Assembly (NCBI GenBank): GCA_024741835.1
Contig: JAENRP010000047.1
Location: forward strand, 148,794 to 212,793
Length of the DNA: 64,000 nt
From: Diplocarpon mali
Taxonomy: Eukaryota; Ascomycota; Leotiomycetes; Helotiales; Drepanopezizaceae
Direction: 5' to 3'
This document shows, piece by piece, positions 61,281 through 64,000 of the stretch. The stretch's first letter is position 1, and each line of letters begins with the position of its first letter. The notes beneath the pieces were generated by a model. The model made no database searches. It saw only the letters and a list, made by a program, of their open reading frames with translations, and was not told the origin of the DNA. The translations under genes and the position numbers were made by a program.

Positions 61281-62560
61281 CCAAGCCTGGCTAACAAGCA
61301 GAGGAAGCGTGTTCGTCTGGCTCTGGTCCCGCAGCCGTGCGGTCGCTGGCATGGTCGGCAGATGCAACGCGAGGGATTGCTTGCTTGGAACCCCTTTCTC
61401 TTGACACACGCGTATAGAGTAGGTTAGGACCACATGGCCGGCCGCAGGGTGGCATCTCAGGGACCACTCGGCTATCTCGCTGGTGATATATTCTCTTGAC
61501 TCTCGCAGCACAGGCGCGCGGTCCCACTGCACCTTCGAGTTCTTCGCAAGGCACTGCGACGTATGGTTCCGAGCCGACGAAGGTTCCTCGCGTCGCACTC
61601 TCACGTATCAGCTCCCAATAATATGCCCGCACGCCAGTCCTCCCTCCGCCCTGGTCGCCAGGTTAGCTTTCGAGCGGTGTCAGAGGCGCACGAGTTAATA
61701 TTGAAGCCGGGGGGACGGACTCGGGAGGAGTTGAGGCTAGCGAGGGGCTGCTCGTCGTTCGGCCCAGTCCTCGTGCGATCTACAGTCATATGCTGGTTTG
61801 GAATATCTGGCCGGTCCTGGCTGTGGAGCGCGGCCGTGGATGAGGCCAGGTAAGATGGCACGCGGCCACACATCTCATCTACAGACTCACCCGCGCCGCC
61901 GGTGCCCTGTTCCGCACGCTGACTTGGGACAGCCGTGGCCAAAGTCGTGGCAAAGGACTGGCCAGCGGATGAGCGGATGGCGCCGGGTCAAAAGATGGTC
62001 GAGATGGGGGCGGACTCTTCTCCAGCCCAATTGGTCTCTGCGCCCTCTAGCTGCGTATTGTCAGGCCTTTCGCAGCGTCGATCCGACACAGCATCATGGT
62101 ATCTTGTCGCAGGCGCACCACCATCCTCTCTCGCGATCCAGGGTGAGCTGACCGTAGCTTGGCCCAGCCCGACGTCCGGTCATCGAGTATGTACTTCGCA
62201 CCGGCATCAACTAATCGGGATTTCGTGTCCATGCACGATTCTAGTACGCGGTAGAGGATTCGGTCAATACTGTAGCAGGGGTAGACCCGATGATATTGGA
62301 ATGTTCCTTTGCCGCTTTTGAAGCCTGAATCATCAGCATGCAGCGCCGAGCTGATATCACCACATATCCATGAAACGAATCAAAGCAATATTGCCACGGA
62401 TCACATTGACATAGGGGTACGCACGGCTAAGAATTCCGGATCAGATAGCCAGGAGACGAAGCACAACGCCTGCGCCGAGCAAGCGAGGAGGGGGCGTGTC
62501 GCTCGTCGGGTGGCGGCGATGCCTGAACACAGGTGGGGGGAGGTTGGGTGGGTGGGTGCC

Positions 62561-62584
62561 TTGTGGCCTTGTGGCCTTGTGGCC
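62561..62584 (+). repeat. 8-bp tandem repeat (CTTGTGGC)x3
   Basis: Three perfect units, followed by one with a single change. Confidence 0.9.
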
Positions 62585-62728
62585 TCGTGCCGTCCGCACC
62601 GACTCCGAGCCAGCCGAGACTCTCACGGCCCAGGATGCTCGCGAGGGAACAGAGTTTGGTGAATCATCTAGTTGCGTTGGGTTGTGCGTCTGGCAGACGG
62701 TTCAGCCGATGATCCAGCCCACCCACCG

Positions 62729-62758
62729 CGACAGGGTCCGACAGGGTCCGACAGGGTC
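62729..62758 (+). repeat. 10-bp tandem repeat (CGACAGGGTC)x3
   Basis: Three perfect units in a row within the GC-rich block. Confidence 0.9.
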
Positions 62759-64000
62759 GGCGCTATCGACGGCCATGTGGGGCTCGCCAGGACGGCGACG
62801 ACTAGCGCCGGAGAATTCGACTCCAGCCGTGATCGTGAAGCCGAATGACTGAGAACCCGGAAACGAGACTCTCCTCTCGTCCTAGCGAGGGGGCAGATCT
62901 TCGGCGGCCATGTAGAGAGAGACCGGGGGGCGAGGATCCGGCGGTGAGAGCGATCCGCAGGAGCGGCCGAGGGTGTCTGCCCTGCGTCTGCGACGGAGTT
63001 GACTCCGTCCCGCCCAGGACGATGGCTGTCCAGTCCGTCAATCCACGACAGAGAAAGGCTCTGCACGAGCCGAGAGAGAGATCTCGATGGGATGGGGCGC
63101 GAGGCACCGCCCGGCCCACAGATCCTGACTCGGCGCCGTACCACTCGGGAGCTTCGTCGACACCACCGTGCTCCCGCGGGGACCGTCCTGGCCCGCTGCC
63201 CAGATCTGAGGGCCCCAAAACTCCCAGCGGGGGCGCGCGATCTTGACTTCCTCGGCACGGGACCGCGCGCGTGCGTGAAGATGCCGCCGTCGAGATATCT
63301 CTCGTCGCCCCAGTCCGGCCTGCCTTTTCTCGTCGCCGGCGCGGCGAGCGCGATTTGGGAGTGCAGCCCGGCCTGACAAGTGGCGCCAGTCCGGTAGTAG
63401 CGCAGCTGCGAGGTGCTATATATGGCCGGTCCCTTGCCGGGGCGACGGGGGGGGGGAAGGACCCTCTAACTCCAGAAGGGAGTAGAATGCATCGAATGCG
63501 GAGAATGCAGCTGGGCCTTGCCCACACTTGATCTCGTATAGAAGCAGATGCGAAGAGCGTCGGGTTTTAGATGGGGTGACGTTAGCGCCAAAGGCACGAG
63601 CGGGCTCTCTCGAGCGTCACGGGCAGTCGAGGCAATCTCTCGTCGATCGTTGAGGGGTGAGATCCAATACGTTTCGCCGAGGTTCGCTCGATCAGAGTCC
63701 CACGATATCTCGCTCCGCCCAGCTGAGAGTCTGACCCTTCGCCGGTGAGCCTGGTGGCCAGGCCACGGCACTTCGCCCGCTGCACGGCGGCCAGCCCCCC
63801 TCGCGTCCGCCATCGCGGCCGCGACGGAGCAGTGCAGCTCGCAATCCCAGCCGGCAAGGGTCAGGACACAATGCGGGCAGGCCCCAGCGAACTGCCGAGA
63901 TCCGGCAGTTATGGATACAGTTGACGGATCCGTTGGGCAGCGCGCAGGTACAGGCAGGGGGGGATGCTCAGGGTCAGGCCCGCGGTGTCCAGGGGGGAGG

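Larger units (their letters stand above)
55271..64000. other. GC-rich gene desert
   Basis: From about 56 kb the DNA is GC-rich with homopolymer C and G runs and many CpG. Long frames appear on both strands and in several frames over the same bases (for example 58.1-59.0 kb and 62.7-63.5 kb); this is expected where stop codons are scarce and is not evidence of genes. No recognisable domain, start or splice set is seen. It holds a pyrimidine-rich low-complexity stretch (59,330-59,480), an inverted duplication (60.66-61.28 kb) and short tandem repeats. Confidence 0.55.

Noticed and set aside
62802..63527. 241-residue minus-strand frame, and overlapping frames of 100-200 residues
   Set aside because: Several frames on both strands are open over the same GC-rich bases and are Arg/Ser/Pro-rich, as expected where stops are rare. 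No motif supports any of them.
1..64000. CRISPR arrays, operons, phage or plasmid features
   Set aside because: Spliced genes and fungal families show this is eukaryotic nuclear DNA; no regularly spaced direct repeats were seen.
63900..64000. Telomere at the right edge of the GC-rich block
   Set aside because: No TTAGGG or CCCTAA array is present at either end of the window.

Overview
The window looks like nuclear DNA of a filamentous ascomycete (Pezizomycotina). The genes are split by short GT-AG introns, mostly 38-121 nt, often with CTAAC- or TGAC-like branch sites. The gene families are typical of moulds: a fungal amino-acid permease, a Zn(II)2Cys6 regulator, a fungal rhodopsin-like seven-helix protein, a MARVEL-like four-helix protein, a C2-domain phosphatidylserine decarboxylase, a WW-like/kinase fusion and an ENA-type P-type ATPase. 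Old repeats show C:G to T:A decay with stop codons, as expected from repeat-induced point mutation (RIP). Leotiomycetes would fit, but this is a guess.

Layout. 1-6.1 kb: gene-poor, with one small inverted-repeat element. 6.6-8.3 kb: amino-acid permease (+), with three GATA boxes upstream. 10.6-11.2 kb: small basic protein with a SAM/pointed-like domain (-). 14.4-15.3 kb: MARVEL-like membrane protein (+), either with one unusual intron or frameshifted. 15.8-16.3 kb: broken coding remnant (-). 17.65-19.4 kb: Zn2Cys6 transcription factor (+). 24.0-25.3 kb: seven-helix rhodopsin-like protein (-). 26-35 kb: AT-rich, gene-free block holding decayed transposons, a 280-bp Tc1-derived MITE, other small elements, tRNA-like fragments and a 14-base N gap. 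35.85-39.5 kb: phosphatidylserine decarboxylase (-). 40.6-41.8 kb: HAD phosphatase (-). 43.2-45.0 kb: two decayed coding regions (-). 45.25-47.1 kb: tandem WW-like plus protein kinase gene (+). 47.96-51.7 kb: ENA-type Na+/K+ P-type ATPase pseudogene (-), with at least eight in-frame stops and several frameshifts. 52-64 kb: no gene I can support; from about 56 kb the DNA is GC-rich and carries a diverged inverted duplication and short tandem repeats.

The genes do not form an operon-like or biosynthetic cluster. The main story is genome structure: intact housekeeping or membrane genes as islands next to an AT-rich repeat graveyard, a RIP-like inactivated cation pump, and a GC-rich gene desert. 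Gene models were spliced by hand from reading frame and splice consensus, and domain names are recognition by eye without database searches.
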